A stretch of 64,000 nucleotides of DNA from Candidatus Krumholzibacteriota bacterium (GCA_016932415.1 JAFGCX010000017.1:32310-96309), one strand, 5' to 3'. Numbered from the stretch's first letter, positions 42,999-53,500 are shown. Made by a program: numbers and translations. Notes: generated by a model not told the origin, from the sequence alone.

Positions 42999-43013
42999 CG
43001 GAAAAATTTTCCG
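42999..43013. promoter_or_regulatory. 15-base palindrome upstream of the acyl-CoA synthetase gene
   Basis: CGGAAAAATTTTCCG is a perfect palindrome around a central A, in an AT-rich tract between the divergent msrC and acyl-CoA synthetase genes. It looks like a dimeric repressor site, possibly for a fatty-acid regulator. Confidence 0.4.
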
Positions 43014-43164
43014 AAACACCTTGCCCATGAAGGTCGAGATTTATATTTTCCATCCATAAATATTCAAATCGCTTCATCATGCGCGAAGAAATCAAGAAGA
43101 AGCATTAAAAGGATTAAAAATAAATTTAGAGGCATAAGACTGAAAGGAACAAAGGTATCCTGTT

Positions 43165-44892
43165 ATGAGTACAGAGCGATACTGCATGCCGAGAGGCGGG
43201 AAAAGCTATATTTTCGTCGGGTCTGATGAACCGTTGATCGGCGAGACGATAGGGACGATGCTGGGGAGGATCGCCAGGACATACCCTGACAACGAAGCGC
43301 TGGTCTTTGTTCCCCGGGACGAAAGATATACATACAGGCAGCTTTACAAGGTCTGCGTCCGGGCGGCAAAGAGCCTCATGGCCCTTGGAGTAAAAAAGGG
43401 CGATCGGGTGGCGATCTGGGCTACGAATCACCCCGAGTGGGTGATAGCGCAGTTTTCAACAGCCATGATAGGGGCAGTCCTTGTGACAGTCAATCCGGCC
43501 TACAGGACGCACGAACTCGAACACGGGCTTAGGGATTCCGAGGTCCAGACGCTGATTCTTATCCCCTCGTTCAAATCCTCCAATTACATAGAGATGCTTA
43601 ATTCGGTCGTACCCGAACTGGCATCATCGGAGCCGGGCAGGCTTGAGTCGAAAAATCTGCCGCTTCTGAGGAATGTCATGCTGATCGGGGGGGAGAAGAC
43701 CCCCGGCATGTTCACTCTCGATGAGTTCATGGCTCTCGGGGAGAAGATAAGCGAGGAGGATTATGAAGACCGTTGCATGGAACTCGATTTCGACGACGTG
43801 ATAAACATCCAGTACACTTCGGGAACGACAGGAATGCCCAAGGGGGCAAGCCTTACTCACCATAATATTCTCAATAACGGATATCACGTCGGTGAGACGA
43901 TGAGGCTCGGTAACCGCGACAGGCTCTGTATTCCTGTTCCTTTCTATCACTGTTTCGGGATGGTGCTTTCAAATCTCGCCTGCGTGACGCATGGGGCGAC
44001 AATGGTCATCCCGGGAGAGTATTTCGAGCCGGAATCGGTACTTCGGGCGGTGGAGAAGGAAAAATGCACGGCACTTCATGGAGTTCCAACGATGTTCATC
44101 GCCGAACTCTCCCTGCCGAATTTCACCGATTTTGATCTGGGGACGCTCAGGACCGGGATCATGGCCGGAGCGCCATGCCCGATAGAGGTGATGAAAAGGG
44201 TAAACGACGAGATGAACATGAAGGAAGTCACGATAGCGTACGGCCAGACGGAGACTTCACCGGTCATCACGCAGACTCCCTACAACGGATCTCTCGAGAC
44301 AAGAACGACCACGGTCGGGCCTCCGATCCCGCATACAGAGGTCAAGATCATCTCTCCCGAGACAGGAAGGATAGTTCCGCTTGGCGACCAGGGTGAACTT
44401 TGCTGCCGGGGTTACCAGGTGATGAGAGGTTATTACAATAACGAGGCGGCCACCAACGAGACGATCGATGAAGCAGGATGGATACATACAGGCGATCTCG
44501 CGGTGATGAGAGACGACGGAGCGTGCAAGATAACCGGCCGGATAAAGAATATGATCATCAGGGGAGGGGAGAATGTGTATCCGCGTGAGATCGAGGAGTA
44601 TTTCTTCACCAACCCGAAGGTGCAGGATGCCCAGGTCTTCGGCGTTCCCGATAAAAAGTACGGCGAAGAGATATGTATCTGGATAAAGCTGAACGAAGGG
44701 GAGACTTCGAGCGAAGAAGAGATAAAGGCTTTCTGCAAAGGGAAAATAGCTCACTACAAGATCCCGCGGTATATCAAGTTCGTCGATGAATTCCCGATGA
44801 CGGTAACTGGAAAGATACAGAAATTCAAAATGCGTGATATGGCGATAGAGGAGTTCGGGCTTCAGACCGACGCGGGGATCGAAACAGCGTGA
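43165..44892 (+). CDS. Acyl-CoA synthetase (AMP-forming, FadD-like)
   Basis: Adenylate-forming ligase of 575 residues that activates a carboxylic acid to acyl-CoA. Motifs: P-loop YTSGTTGMPKGASL near residue 215, AYGQTETSPV near 355, GWIHTGDLAVMRDDG near 440, GRIKNMIIRGGENVYPREIE near 455-475 and the terminal VTGKIQKFKM with the catalytic Lys. AAAGG lies before the ATG. Medium- or long-chain fatty acid is the likely substrate. Single-gene unit bounded by a terminator shared with pfkA. Confidence 0.93.
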   Translation: MSTERYCMPRGGKSYIFVGSDEPLIGETIGTMLGRIARTYPDNEALVFVPRDERYTYRQLYKVCVRAAKSLMALGVKKGDRVAIWATNHPEWVIAQFSTAMIGAVLVTVNPAYRTHELEHGLRDSEVQTLILIPSFKSSNYIEMLNSVVPELASSEPGRLESKNLPLLRNVMLIGGEKTPGMFTLDEFMALGEKISEEDYEDRCMELDFDDVINIQYTSGTTGMPKGASLTHHNILNNGYHVGETMRLGNRDRLCIPVPFYHCFGMVLSNLACVTHGATMVIPGEYFEPESVLRAVEKEKCTALHGVPTMFIAELSLPNFTDFDLGTLRTGIMAGAPCPIEVMKRVNDEMNMKEVTIAYGQTETSPVITQTPYNGSLETRTTTVGPPIPHTEVKIISPETGRIVPLGDQGELCCRGYQVMRGYYNNEAATNETIDEAGWIHTGDLAVMRDDGACKITGRIKNMIIRGGENVYPREIEEYFFTNPKVQDAQVFGVPDKKYGEEICIWIKLNEGETSSEEEIKAFCKGKIAHYKIPRYIKFVDEFPMTVTGKIQKFKMRDMAIEEFGLQTDAGIETA

Positions 44893-44942
44893 CGGGAAGC
44901 CGTCCGCTGGCTAGCCAGCTGTTTCAGGTTTGTGATGACAGT

Positions 44943-44977
44943 AAAAAGGGGCACTCTCCTGGGTGAGCGCCCCTTTG
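44943..44977 (-). terminator. Terminator between acyl-CoA synthetase gene and pfkA
   Basis: Stem AAGGGGCGCTC...AGAGTGCCCCTT on the minus strand followed by TTTTTAC. It ends pfkA transcripts and may also act weakly on the plus strand. Confidence 0.8.
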
Positions 44978-44987
44978 AATCATTGAT

Positions 44988-46175
44988 CTACTCTGCGGAA
45001 GTCGGACTTTCCTGGTATCTGCCTACCGAAGCTCCGAGTGATTCGGCGGTTCTCACCATCTGGCCTTCGGGATCGACGACCTTGAGTTTTTTTACCGCGC
45101 TTCTGATATCGGCTGACCTGATCTCCCTGCCCCTCAGGCAGACCATTTTGCCGTAATGGCCCTTTCCTATCAGATGGGCAGCCTCGACACCGAACCTTGT
45201 CGCCAGGATCCGGTCATACGTGGTGGGAGTGCCACCCCGCTGGATGTGGCCGAGCACCGTTACGCGCGTCTCCATCTTTGCCAGTAAGGTTATCTTCTCG
45301 GCAACCCACCTTCCAATCCCTCCGAGACGGCCAGGCGTACCGTCGGCACCGGGATCCTTTTCGTATACCTTCCTGCCTCCTTCGGGGAAGGCTCCCTCCG
45401 CGACTATTACGATACTGAATTTCTTTCCCCTCTTCTTCCTGTCGAGGATATGTCCGCATACGGCGTTCAGATCGAATGGGATCTCGGGGATCAATATCAC
45501 GTCGGCGCCTCCGGCTATTCCGGCTTCGAGCGCTATCCAGCCGCAATCGCGGCCCATCACCTCGAGAACAAGTACTCTGTGGTGGCTTTCAGCTGTAGTA
45601 TGCAGCCTGTCCAGCGCGCTCGTCGCGCAATCGACAGCGCTGTTGAATCCAAACGTCACATCGGTGACGTCGAGGTCATTATCTATAGTCTTCGGTACAC
45701 CCACGACAGGAATACCCTTTTCATAAATAGCCTGGGCGATCTTCATCGTGCCGTCCCCACCAACCGCTACAAGCACATCGATCTTCATCTTTTTTATGTT
45801 TCTGACGATATCGCCGGTGACATCTTTGAAGAAGGATTTCCCCTTTTCCCTCATCGGATACCTCAGGGGATTCCCCCTGTTGGATGTACCGAGGATAGTC
45901 CCCCCCTTAAGCTGCAACCCGGACATCATCGTAGAATTGAGAAGCTCGGTTCTGGACTCGAGGAGCCCGTCAAAGCCATCCTGTATCCCCAGTACTTCCC
46001 AGCCATAGTCCGATCGTGCCGAGCGTACGAGGCCTTTTATCACGGCGTTCAGACCGGGGCAATCTCCTCCCCCGGTAAGGACCGCGATCTTCTTGATCTT
46101 TTCGGGATCGATCATTTTTCCAGCGGTGGAAGACTTTTTAGCCACGGCATTCTTCTCCTTGTTATTAACAACCAC
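44988..46175 (-). CDS. pfkA: 6-phosphofructokinase
   Basis: Glycolytic kinase of 395 residues. The N-terminal LTGGGDCPGLNAVIKG, VGGDGTMKIA and VPKTIDNDL are the phosphate, nucleotide and sugar-binding loops; VEVMGRDCGWIA-type and HIQRGGTPTTYDRILA motifs follow. Gly in GGDG argues for ATP as phosphate donor, although the Lys of PKTIDND is shared with pyrophosphate enzymes. The GTG at 46175 has AGAGGAG before it; a second GTG at 46145 preceded by AAGGAG is an alternative. Longer than bacterial short PfkA, as in group-III PFKs. Single gene. Confidence 0.93.
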   Translation of the reverse strand: MVVNNKEKNAVAKKSSTAGKMIDPEKIKKIAVLTGGGDCPGLNAVIKGLVRSARSDYGWEVLGIQDGFDGLLESRTELLNSTMMSGLQLKGGTILGTSNRGNPLRYPMREKGKSFFKDVTGDIVRNIKKMKIDVLVAVGGDGTMKIAQAIYEKGIPVVGVPKTIDNDLDVTDVTFGFNSAVDCATSALDRLHTTAESHHRVLVLEVMGRDCGWIALEAGIAGGADVILIPEIPFDLNAVCGHILDRKKRGKKFSIVIVAEGAFPEGGRKVYEKDPGADGTPGRLGGIGRWVAEKITLLAKMETRVTVLGHIQRGGTPTTYDRILATRFGVEAAHLIGKGHYGKMVCLRGREIRSADIRSAVKKLKVVDPEGQMVRTAESLGASVGRYQESPTSAE

Positions 46176-46492
46176 AACTGCTCCTCTCCGCGTTGATGGC
46201 AGGCACTTTTGTCATTCAGGTCCGGATTTCTTGAGATCTCCCGCCCCGGTACGCGAATAAGCGGTATGTACGGTTTTTCCGATACCGGGATATTATAACA
46301 TTCGGCAAAACTTTGAAAATGTTTAAATAAAAAGGGGTGGTGACAATCTTCCCAAAAGGTATATACAGTTTCTTGACCGTAAGGGACAAATCTGTTATCT
46401 TCGCCCTGCGAGCCGGCCGAAGTGGTACACGGCCGGTGGATTATGAGAAGGATTGCAAGAAGAAAAGTGTTGTTTCAGACGGAGGTCGTGGA
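46176..46492. other. Divergent intergenic region pfkA / YHS lipoprotein
   Basis: Non-coding, 317 bases. The right half has the plus-strand promoter at 46373. The left half is AT-rich and presumably carries the pfkA promoter; I could not identify its boxes. No gene was seen. Confidence 0.5.
46373..46401 (+). promoter_or_regulatory. Sigma-70-type promoter of the YHS lipoprotein gene
   Basis: TTGACC (46373-46378) and TATCTT (46396-46401) with a 17-base spacer, about 90 bases upstream of the ATG at 46493. Confidence 0.55.
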
Positions 46493-46762
46493 ATGAAGAG
46501 AGTCCTTGTGGTATTTCTTGTAGCGCTTATGGTCGCGTCAGTCGGATGCGGCAAAAAACAGGAAGAGCAGAAAACCGACAGCCAGACCGAGGTAAAGAGA
46601 GTAAAGGGCGGGTATCTTATAGATCCGGTCGACAAACAGATGATCGATGTTGAGAATTCGCAGTACTCTTATGTCTACAAGGAGATCGAATACAAGTTCA
46701 ACAGCAAGGAAAACATGGAAGCGTTCATGAAAGATCCTGAGAAATACCTTGCCAAAAAATAG
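46493..46762 (+). CDS. Small YHS-domain lipoprotein
   Basis: Protein of 89 residues. The signal MKRVLVVFLVALMVASVGC is a lipoprotein signal with lipidated Cys19. The C-terminal part is a YHS domain (DPVDKQMIDVENSQYSY, then YKFNSKENMEAFMKDPEKYL), a small fold found in metal-binding or metal-pump associated proteins; the classic cysteine of the first YHS motif is not present. GGAGG is 8 bases ahead of the ATG. Followed by a strong terminator, so it is expressed separately from the DUF11 genes. Confidence 0.85.
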   Translation: MKRVLVVFLVALMVASVGCGKKQEEQKTDSQTEVKRVKGGYLIDPVDKQMIDVENSQYSYVYKEIEYKFNSKENMEAFMKDPEKYLAKK

Positions 46763-47148
46763 CCGGTCCGGCTTTTTGCATTTTGCAAAGCCTGATGCTT
46801 ATAATGAGACGAAAGTCCCCCTTCCGGGGGACTTTTTTATGTCCTGTCATTCCCTGAAGTGCCTTCCGATTCCCCTGAAGTCCCTGTCGTGTCTTGTCAT
46901 GAAACCGCTGTTCTGACAACGGGTTCAGAGTATTTTGCCGGATGCCCGGCTCTTTCCCCGTTTCCCCTCTGTGACTAAAGTCCCGGTTTTGGAATACCTG
47001 TTGCGCAAAGAGGTCCCCGTAGGAGTTTCAGCAGCTTTCTGCTTCAGAAAGGTGCGACCCATTATAAAGATCCTCCCTGTTGCGTGTACCGCAGCTTACC
47101 GCGTGGATACTCCGACTTCGAGTGGAGGAAAAAAAGGAGGACAGCCAG
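46763..47148. other. Intergenic region before the DUF11 gene cluster
   Basis: Non-coding, 386 bases. It starts with the terminator at 46812, then holds two loose copies of CCCTGAAGT and a small hairpin (CTTTCTG...CAGAAAG, 47035-47051). The promoter of the DUF11 cluster must lie here, but no clear boxes were found. Confidence 0.45.
46812..46839 (+). terminator. Rho-independent terminator of the YHS lipoprotein gene
   Basis: AAAGTCCCCC-TTCC-GGGGGACTTTTTTAT: a perfect stem with four-base loop and a six-T run. Confidence 0.92.
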
Positions 47149-47637
47149 ATGAGAAGAAGTCTTATGGCTGTGGTCTTTCTTTCCGTGATGACCTTCTCCG
47201 CCGCGGCATCGGCCGGAAAGCCCGAGCTTTCCAGCGAGATGACGGCCGTGAAGATTGTCATTGAAAAAGAAAACCATGAGATCAGAGTGCCCGCAGAGAC
47301 GGTGTATCCGAATGATATGGTCGAATACACCCTTGTCTGCCGCAATACCGGTGATGAATCAGCTTCGGATGTAGGCGTGATCGGACCGGTACCGACAGGT
47401 ACTTCTTACCTTGACAAGACTGCCAGCGAGATCGATGGGGCTACGCCCGTTTTCAGTATCGATGGTGGAGAAAGCTACCACCAGGCACCAGTCACATATG
47501 AGGTTGTCAGGAAAGACGGGAGCAGGGAGATAAAGACTGCCACCCCGGACATGATAACCCACATCAAATGGGTGGTCGCCGGAGAGATCGACGCTGGCAG
47601 AGAAGTCAAAGTCTCTTACCGCGTGCAGGTCAAGTAG
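47149..47637 (+). CDS. Single-domain DUF11-like exported protein
   Basis: Protein of 162 residues with a signal peptide (SLMAVVFLSVMTFSAAASA). The mature part is one DUF11/conserved-repeat-like Ig domain (YPNDMVEYTLVCRNTGDESA, then VPTGTSYLDKTASEIDG and ITHIKWVVAGEIDAG), similar to the C-terminal domain of the 900-residue protein encoded next. AAAGGAGG precedes the ATG. It may be a cap or subunit of the same surface structure. First gene of the DUF11 cluster. Confidence 0.83.
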   Translation: MRRSLMAVVFLSVMTFSAAASAGKPELSSEMTAVKIVIEKENHEIRVPAETVYPNDMVEYTLVCRNTGDESASDVGVIGPVPTGTSYLDKTASEIDGATPVFSIDGGESYHQAPVTYEVVRKDGSREIKTATPDMITHIKWVVAGEIDAGREVKVSYRVQVK

Positions 47638-47670
47638 ACAGACCCGGCTTCTCGAATCGGTTTTTAATCA

Positions 47671-47715
47671 GCGCCCCTGAGGGGGCGTATCAAGGTGGAA
47701 AGCCCATGCATGGGC
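47671..47715 (+). promoter_or_regulatory. Two hairpins between the first and second DUF11 genes
   Basis: GCCCC-TGA-GGGGC-type stem near 47672-47687 and the 14-base palindrome GCCCATGCATGGGC (47702-47715) fill the short gap 20 bases before the next ATG. Likely RNA processing or attenuation elements; no T-tract follows. Confidence 0.4.
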
Positions 47716-47734
47716 AGAAGGATGGTGATCAGCT

Positions 47735-50437
47735 ATGACGCTGAAAAAACTGACAGGTTCTGTTCTTCCTGTCATAGTGCTTGCGGTGCTGCTCGTTTCG
47801 GCATCAGCGCAGGCGCAGACGCCTGCCGGCACCACGATCCGGAACCAGGCCTCGGCCACGTTCCAGGATGCTGTCGGCAATACATATACGACGACGTCGA
47901 ATGAAGTCACGACGATCGTGCTTCCGGTCTACGGCGTCTCGGTCCTTCCGGATGATTCAGGTGAAACGCCACCGGTGGTACCGGCGCTTTCGCAGACGGC
48001 GATCCCCGGACAGACGGTCTATTTCAGTTATAACCTGACCAACACCGGAAACGACGCCGACGATTTCACGATCGAACCTCTGCTCGACGCCGTGAACACA
48101 TCGATGACCCTCGGTCTCGGCAGTATAACGATCTATCACGATATGAACGGCAACGGCGTTCTCGACGGCGGAGAACCGGCTATCTCAGCCGGTGGAGTTC
48201 CCGGAAATCTCGGGCCTGTAGCTGCCGGCACGACGGTCAGCCTGCTCGTTTCGTACCAGGTACCCGCCGCGGCGGTGGCCGGTGAAGTGGCGTATGTAGG
48301 TCTGCAGGCGACCTCCGTTGGAGATGCCGCTCAGATCGACACCCGTAACTATCACCTGACGGCTGTCGTCAGTGACGCGTCCCTTACCGCTTCGATGTCG
48401 GCCCTCCCGGCCAATGTCGATCCGGGAAACACAGTCACATACTCAGTGACCGGCTCCAATGTCGGAAGCGATGATGCTCACGGCGTCAATATCGCTTCAG
48501 TAGGGCTTACCGGCGTGCTGATCTATGATATTATTCCGATCGATCCTTCATCGGGCAACCCGCTGGCTCTTGCGGGCGCTCCGGCCGGGGCTCCCGCGGG
48601 TGGTACGAGACTTTATCTGCCCACGGGAAACTCGACAGCAGGATCTCCCGAAACGTGGGCATGGTCGACATCGGCCGCTGCAGGCGATATCGCCGTCGCT
48701 TACGTGACAAATGGCGATATGACGATCGGGCAGAACTATACTTTCACTTATGACGTGACCGTCCCCACGACGATGCCGGCCGGTATCATAAACAACAGCG
48801 CCGCGGTGGCGTTCGTTGATAATAACGCCGGTACGCCGGATCCCACGATCGTCGTCACGAACAACACCCAGGTCAACGTCAACATCCTTGCCGACGTCAT
48901 GGTCGGTCCGAACGGAGCTCCCGGAGCGGGTACTCCTCCTCTGTATAACGACGATCTTCAGGCAGTCGCCCTCGCCTATGCGAATACGACTGTCGATTTC
49001 GTCAATACTGTCCGTAATGATGGCAATGCCGCCGATGAGATCAATATTCAGCTCGATGCCGCTTCGACGATACCGGGCGGATGGTCGGTACAGCTTCTTC
49101 GCAGCGACGGCGTGACGCCCCTTAACGACTTTGGCGGCGACGGCATCGTCGACGTCGGCAATGTCAACCCAGGCGTAAGCGTCGATTTCATCGTCCGGGT
49201 AATGATACCCGGCACCGCTGCCGCCGGTGGTCCGTACAACGCGGTAATAAACGCGATATCGGCAAACAATCCGGCCGAATTCAACCAGACTAACGACGAG
49301 ATCACCGCTGTCAATCCAGCCGCTGTCGATATAGGAAACTATGACGGCGCGGTCGGAACCAACAATGTCGCGGTCAACCAGAATGTCAATCCCGGCAACC
49401 TTGTCGATTTCGCGCTCGACGTGATCAACACCGGCGGATCGAGTGACAACTTCAATCTGTCCTCGACATTCCCCGCCGGATGGGCAGTCACATACTATCT
49501 GGATTCCAATGGAAATGGTGTGCTGGATGTGCCCGAGCTCACACCTATCGCCAATGTAGGCCCGGTCGCTGCGGGCCTTGAAGTCAACCTTATCGCCCGG
49601 GTCAATGTCCCGGCCGGTGAAGTACCTGGCGTCAATCCTGTGGCTTTCAGGGCAACTTCGGCAAACAATCCTGCCATCTTCGATGAGATAGGCAACACGG
49701 TGACGGTAAATGGTGCCCCCTCGGTCGCCATAGTGCCTGATCGAAATGGAACGGGAACAGCTGGCGGAACGATCCGTTACCAGCACACCGTTACGAATAC
49801 GGGGAACGTCGACGACACGTTCCTTCTCAGCTTCGTCAGTTCAAACGCGTGGAGCTACGCATTCTTCGATCTGGCGAACAATCCTATCGCTTCGGTCAAT
49901 CTCGTGGCCGGCGCCAGTGACGATATCATAGTACAGATATCGATCCCCGGCGGCGTAGCGATGGGTACGGTCGAGACCGGTACGATAACGGTCACAGGAA
50001 GCGGAACTGGAGCGACCGATTCGGCGACAGATATCACGACGATCGTCGCCGGCAACCTCGTTCTCACAAAATCGGTCAACCCGGCCGGTAATCAGGCTCC
50101 AGGAACGGAACTGACCTACAGGACGGATTACTCGAACGTAGGTACAGGTGATCTCGACACGATAGTGCTCTTCGACATGATTCCGGCATGGACCCAGTTC
50201 CGCGTCGGATCAGAGGTAAGCGGCACTTTCGCTCCGGGGATCACGGCTATCACTATTGATTTCTCCGATGATGGCGCGGCGACATGGACGTACGTACCGG
50301 TAAGCGGTGGCGGCGGCGCTCCTGCCGGATTTGATGCCAACGTGACCAATGTCAGGTGGACCTTGACAGGTACTCTGGCTGGTGGCGACGGTACGGCAGA
50401 CGGTGTCGGTTTCATTGTCAGGATCATCGCAGAATAA
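47735..50437 (+). CDS. Multi-domain DUF11-repeat surface protein
   Basis: Protein of 900 residues with a signal peptide (VLPVIVLAVLLVSASAQAQ). It contains about six Ig-like DUF11-type domains, each with NTGNxADxF-like strands (TNTGNDADDFTI, RNDGNAADEINI, INTGGSSDNFNL, TNTGNVDDTFLL) and a final DUF11 domain (LTKSVNPAGNQAPGTELTY) as in bacterial surface proteins. Several copies of DSNGNGVLD/DMNGNGVLD loops could bind calcium. The protein is strongly poor in lysine and cysteine and rich in Ala, Gly, Asn and Asp. AGAAGGATGG lies before the ATG. Second gene in a row of DUF11 proteins; likely an extracellular stalk or sheath component. Confidence 0.85.
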   Translation: MTLKKLTGSVLPVIVLAVLLVSASAQAQTPAGTTIRNQASATFQDAVGNTYTTTSNEVTTIVLPVYGVSVLPDDSGETPPVVPALSQTAIPGQTVYFSYNLTNTGNDADDFTIEPLLDAVNTSMTLGLGSITIYHDMNGNGVLDGGEPAISAGGVPGNLGPVAAGTTVSLLVSYQVPAAAVAGEVAYVGLQATSVGDAAQIDTRNYHLTAVVSDASLTASMSALPANVDPGNTVTYSVTGSNVGSDDAHGVNIASVGLTGVLIYDIIPIDPSSGNPLALAGAPAGAPAGGTRLYLPTGNSTAGSPETWAWSTSAAAGDIAVAYVTNGDMTIGQNYTFTYDVTVPTTMPAGIINNSAAVAFVDNNAGTPDPTIVVTNNTQVNVNILADVMVGPNGAPGAGTPPLYNDDLQAVALAYANTTVDFVNTVRNDGNAADEINIQLDAASTIPGGWSVQLLRSDGVTPLNDFGGDGIVDVGNVNPGVSVDFIVRVMIPGTAAAGGPYNAVINAISANNPAEFNQTNDEITAVNPAAVDIGNYDGAVGTNNVAVNQNVNPGNLVDFALDVINTGGSSDNFNLSSTFPAGWAVTYYLDSNGNGVLDVPELTPIANVGPVAAGLEVNLIARVNVPAGEVPGVNPVAFRATSANNPAIFDEIGNTVTVNGAPSVAIVPDRNGTGTAGGTIRYQHTVTNTGNVDDTFLLSFVSSNAWSYAFFDLANNPIASVNLVAGASDDIIVQISIPGGVAMGTVETGTITVTGSGTGATDSATDITTIVAGNLVLTKSVNPAGNQAPGTELTYRTDYSNVGTGDLDTIVLFDMIPAWTQFRVGSEVSGTFAPGITAITIDFSDDGAATWTYVPVSGGGGAPAGFDANVTNVRWTLTGTLAGGDGTADGVGFIVRIIAE

Positions 50438-50509
50438 ACGTGAATTCACGCGGTGGGGCAGGGCTCGTCCCTCCCCGCCGTACAATATTGGAACCGGCGA
50501 GGCGGCGCC

Positions 50510-53500
50510 GTGAGAAAGCAAGTATTCCATAAAGCAATACTCTGCAGAGACAGCAGAGAGAGGTTCGCGATAACCGTGTGCCTCTTTCTGCTCGTTTCGT
50601 TTCTCGCGGGCGCCGCTTTCGCGCAGGTACCCGGTCCCGGTGATATGATCACCAGCAGGACTGAAGGGGCTTTCAGGCTCGGAGGCAACGACCTTACCGC
50701 CTTTTCCAATACAGTCTCAATCGGCCTGCTGCCCGTTTACGGACCGATGCTGCTTCCTGACGGGAGCGTTACGGCCCCGGCCGCCACGGCGGCCGCCTTC
50801 AGCGGCGAGCAGGTCATATTCCAGTATACCCTCGGCAATTCGGGAAATGATGAAGACTCGTTCGATCTCTTCGCCGCGGTGCTTTCCCCTTCCGATTTTA
50901 TCCCTGTCAACATAGAGATTTATCTCGATCAGGACGGCGATGGCCTTATCGATCCCGGTGAGGAGACGATAGTCCAGGCCGGGCCCCTCTCTCCCGGCGA
51001 GAGCGTTCATCTGGTAGCTTCCGCGTGGTTACCATCCGGTCTCAGCGGAGCTCAGAGAGCCCATCTCGATATCAGGGCGCGGTCGGTGAGCGATACCTCG
51101 GCGGTGGACGCCGGCAATGTCGTGCGGATCGAAGCGCGCAACGAGGCGAGCATTTCGCTCGTGACAGAGGCCGACAGGCCCGAAGTGATGCCTGGCGAGA
51201 CTTTCTATTACACGCTCGATTACGTGAACACCGGCGAGAGGGAAGCAGAGGATATAATAATCACAGATTTCATAGATTATTCAGGGATGAGCGGCGGAAC
51301 AGAGTATCTGCCCGGTTCGGCTGTCTCATCCCTGCCCGGAATGATAGAGTATTTTGACATTGAGCTTTTCGAATGGGTAGAAGTCGCACCGCCGGCAGAG
51401 AGAGTCAAAGGTGTCCGCCTACACCTTGAGACTCTCATCGCCGGCGCCGGCGGCTACCTGTCGTTCGCGCTCAGGGTCGATGACGATCACGAGAGCGGGC
51501 CTCTGTACAATACCGCCTCGTGCCTCTTCACCGGGGTGGATGCCCAGCCGTACAGTCTGAATTCAAACGAGCACCAGGTCATGGTCGGACAGATCAGCGC
51601 TCTCGATATAGGCCCGGCGGGAGACCCGTCCGCGCCCGAAGGAAGCGCGGCCGACCGGGTCGTGATCTCTCTTGCCGGAAGCGATTCGACAATAATCTTC
51701 TGGCACGAGATATTCAACGGCGGCAACTATATGGACACTGTCGAGATCGTCCTTGCAGATTCGGCCATGGTACATCCCGACTGGACGATGGAGTTCATCG
51801 ACGGATCGGGATATCCCCTCTCGAGCACCTCGCAGTATACGGCGGCGGCAGGAGTGATCCCTCAGAATGGATCGGTCGTCGCCGGGCTGAGGATCAGTTC
51901 GACAGCGGAAAGACTCCGGGCGTTCGAAGGAAGAGAACTCGATCTGACGGTTGAAGCGCGATCGCTCGTCGACGACGGGTCGAGAAACACGGTACATGAC
52001 ATCCTGGTAAAGGCAGATATTCCGCTTCTTTCGGTCAAGCAGTCGGTAAGGGAGACGAGCGTTATGACCGGTGATATCGCCAGCTATATCGTAACAGTCG
52101 AGAACCTTACCGAAGAGACGACAGTCGACAGCATCATTTTGGTCGAAAGAGTCTCTCCTGGACTCGGTTACGTCGGCGGAAGCGAAAAGCCCCGGATCAA
52201 CGGCAACATCCTCAGGTGGGAACTTGGCAGGCTCGAACCGGGAGAAAAGAAGGAAGTAGTCTTCAGGGCTGCCGTCAAGGCGGGCCAGGAGAAGGGACAT
52301 TTGACCAGCAGCGCCTGGGTCTACGGCATCTCGGTCCTTGGGGAGAGGACGGCGGACGGTCCGGCTATCGCCTCTGTCAGGATAATAGATGGGCTCTTTT
52401 CCCGGAAGGGGATCGTCTTCGGTTCGGTCTTTGTCGATAAAGACGGGGACGGAATGCGCGAGAAGGGAGAAAAAGGGATCAAGGGGGTCTCGGTATATCT
52501 CGAGAACGGGACTTACGCGATCACAGATTCATCCGGAGCGTATACCCTGCCCGGAACCTATGAAGGAACGCATGTCGTCAGGGCTGATCCGAAGACCTTT
52601 CCTGATTCTCTCGAAGCGGGAGCGTCTGCGCATTTCGGCCTGCGGGTCGAGGGAGAGTACCTGATCGACCTGCCGCCGTCGGGAAACCGGCGCGTGGATT
52701 TTCCGCTTCGGGCCCGAGTCGCCGCCGCGGCGGGAAGCGCTCCATCGGGATATTCAGAAAATAAAGACAGTACTGGCGCCATGATTGCCCGGGAGGAGAG
52801 TGGTCCGGAAACGCCGGAAGAGGGACTTTCCGGGCAATCTGGCGCGTATGGTAACAATACGTCGAAGGCCCGCTCAGGCGGCTCCGCGACTGGAGATTCA
52901 GATCCTGCCGGCCGGGCGACAGGCGGCCGGGATAAATCGATCACCAACAGAGCGGATGGATACGAAGCTATCACTATTCCGAGCGCCTATTTCAGCGCGG
53001 CCAGCGCCATCCTGGAGGAGATCCCGATAAGGGAGGTCGCTTCGCTCGGCCTGTGGATGATGGAACATCCCGGCTGGCGGATCATGATCACAGGGCATAC
53101 TGACAGTATTCCGATAAGTACGATCGATTATCCTTCGAATTTCGAACTATCCCTCGGCAGGGCGCGCTCTGTCTTCCAGCTCCTCAGGATGAACGGGATA
53201 CCGGAAGAAAAGATGGATTATTCCGGCGTCGGAGACAGGTATCCGATAGCGTCTAATTCCACTGCCGAGGGCAGGGCGCTTAACAGGCGGGTCAACATAA
53301 AGGTGATCCCGCCAGACTCCTATTCCGAAGGGGATCCGGGGCTGCCGGCGATCTTCGCGATGCCAGACACGACGGAGAAGAGATATTCACTCGCCGATGA
53401 CGCGGGAATTTGTTCCAAGATCGTCTCCCCGGACGAAGGGCATATTTTCACAGCACGCGACAAGATCGACGTCGAGGTCGTCACTCCCCTCTCGGCCGGA

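Noticed and set aside
48548-49786. 412-codon open frame on the minus strand
   Set aside because: It is antisense to the DUF11-repeat gene and its Arg/Asp/Ile-rich repetitive product mirrors the repeats of that gene, as expected for a shadow frame.
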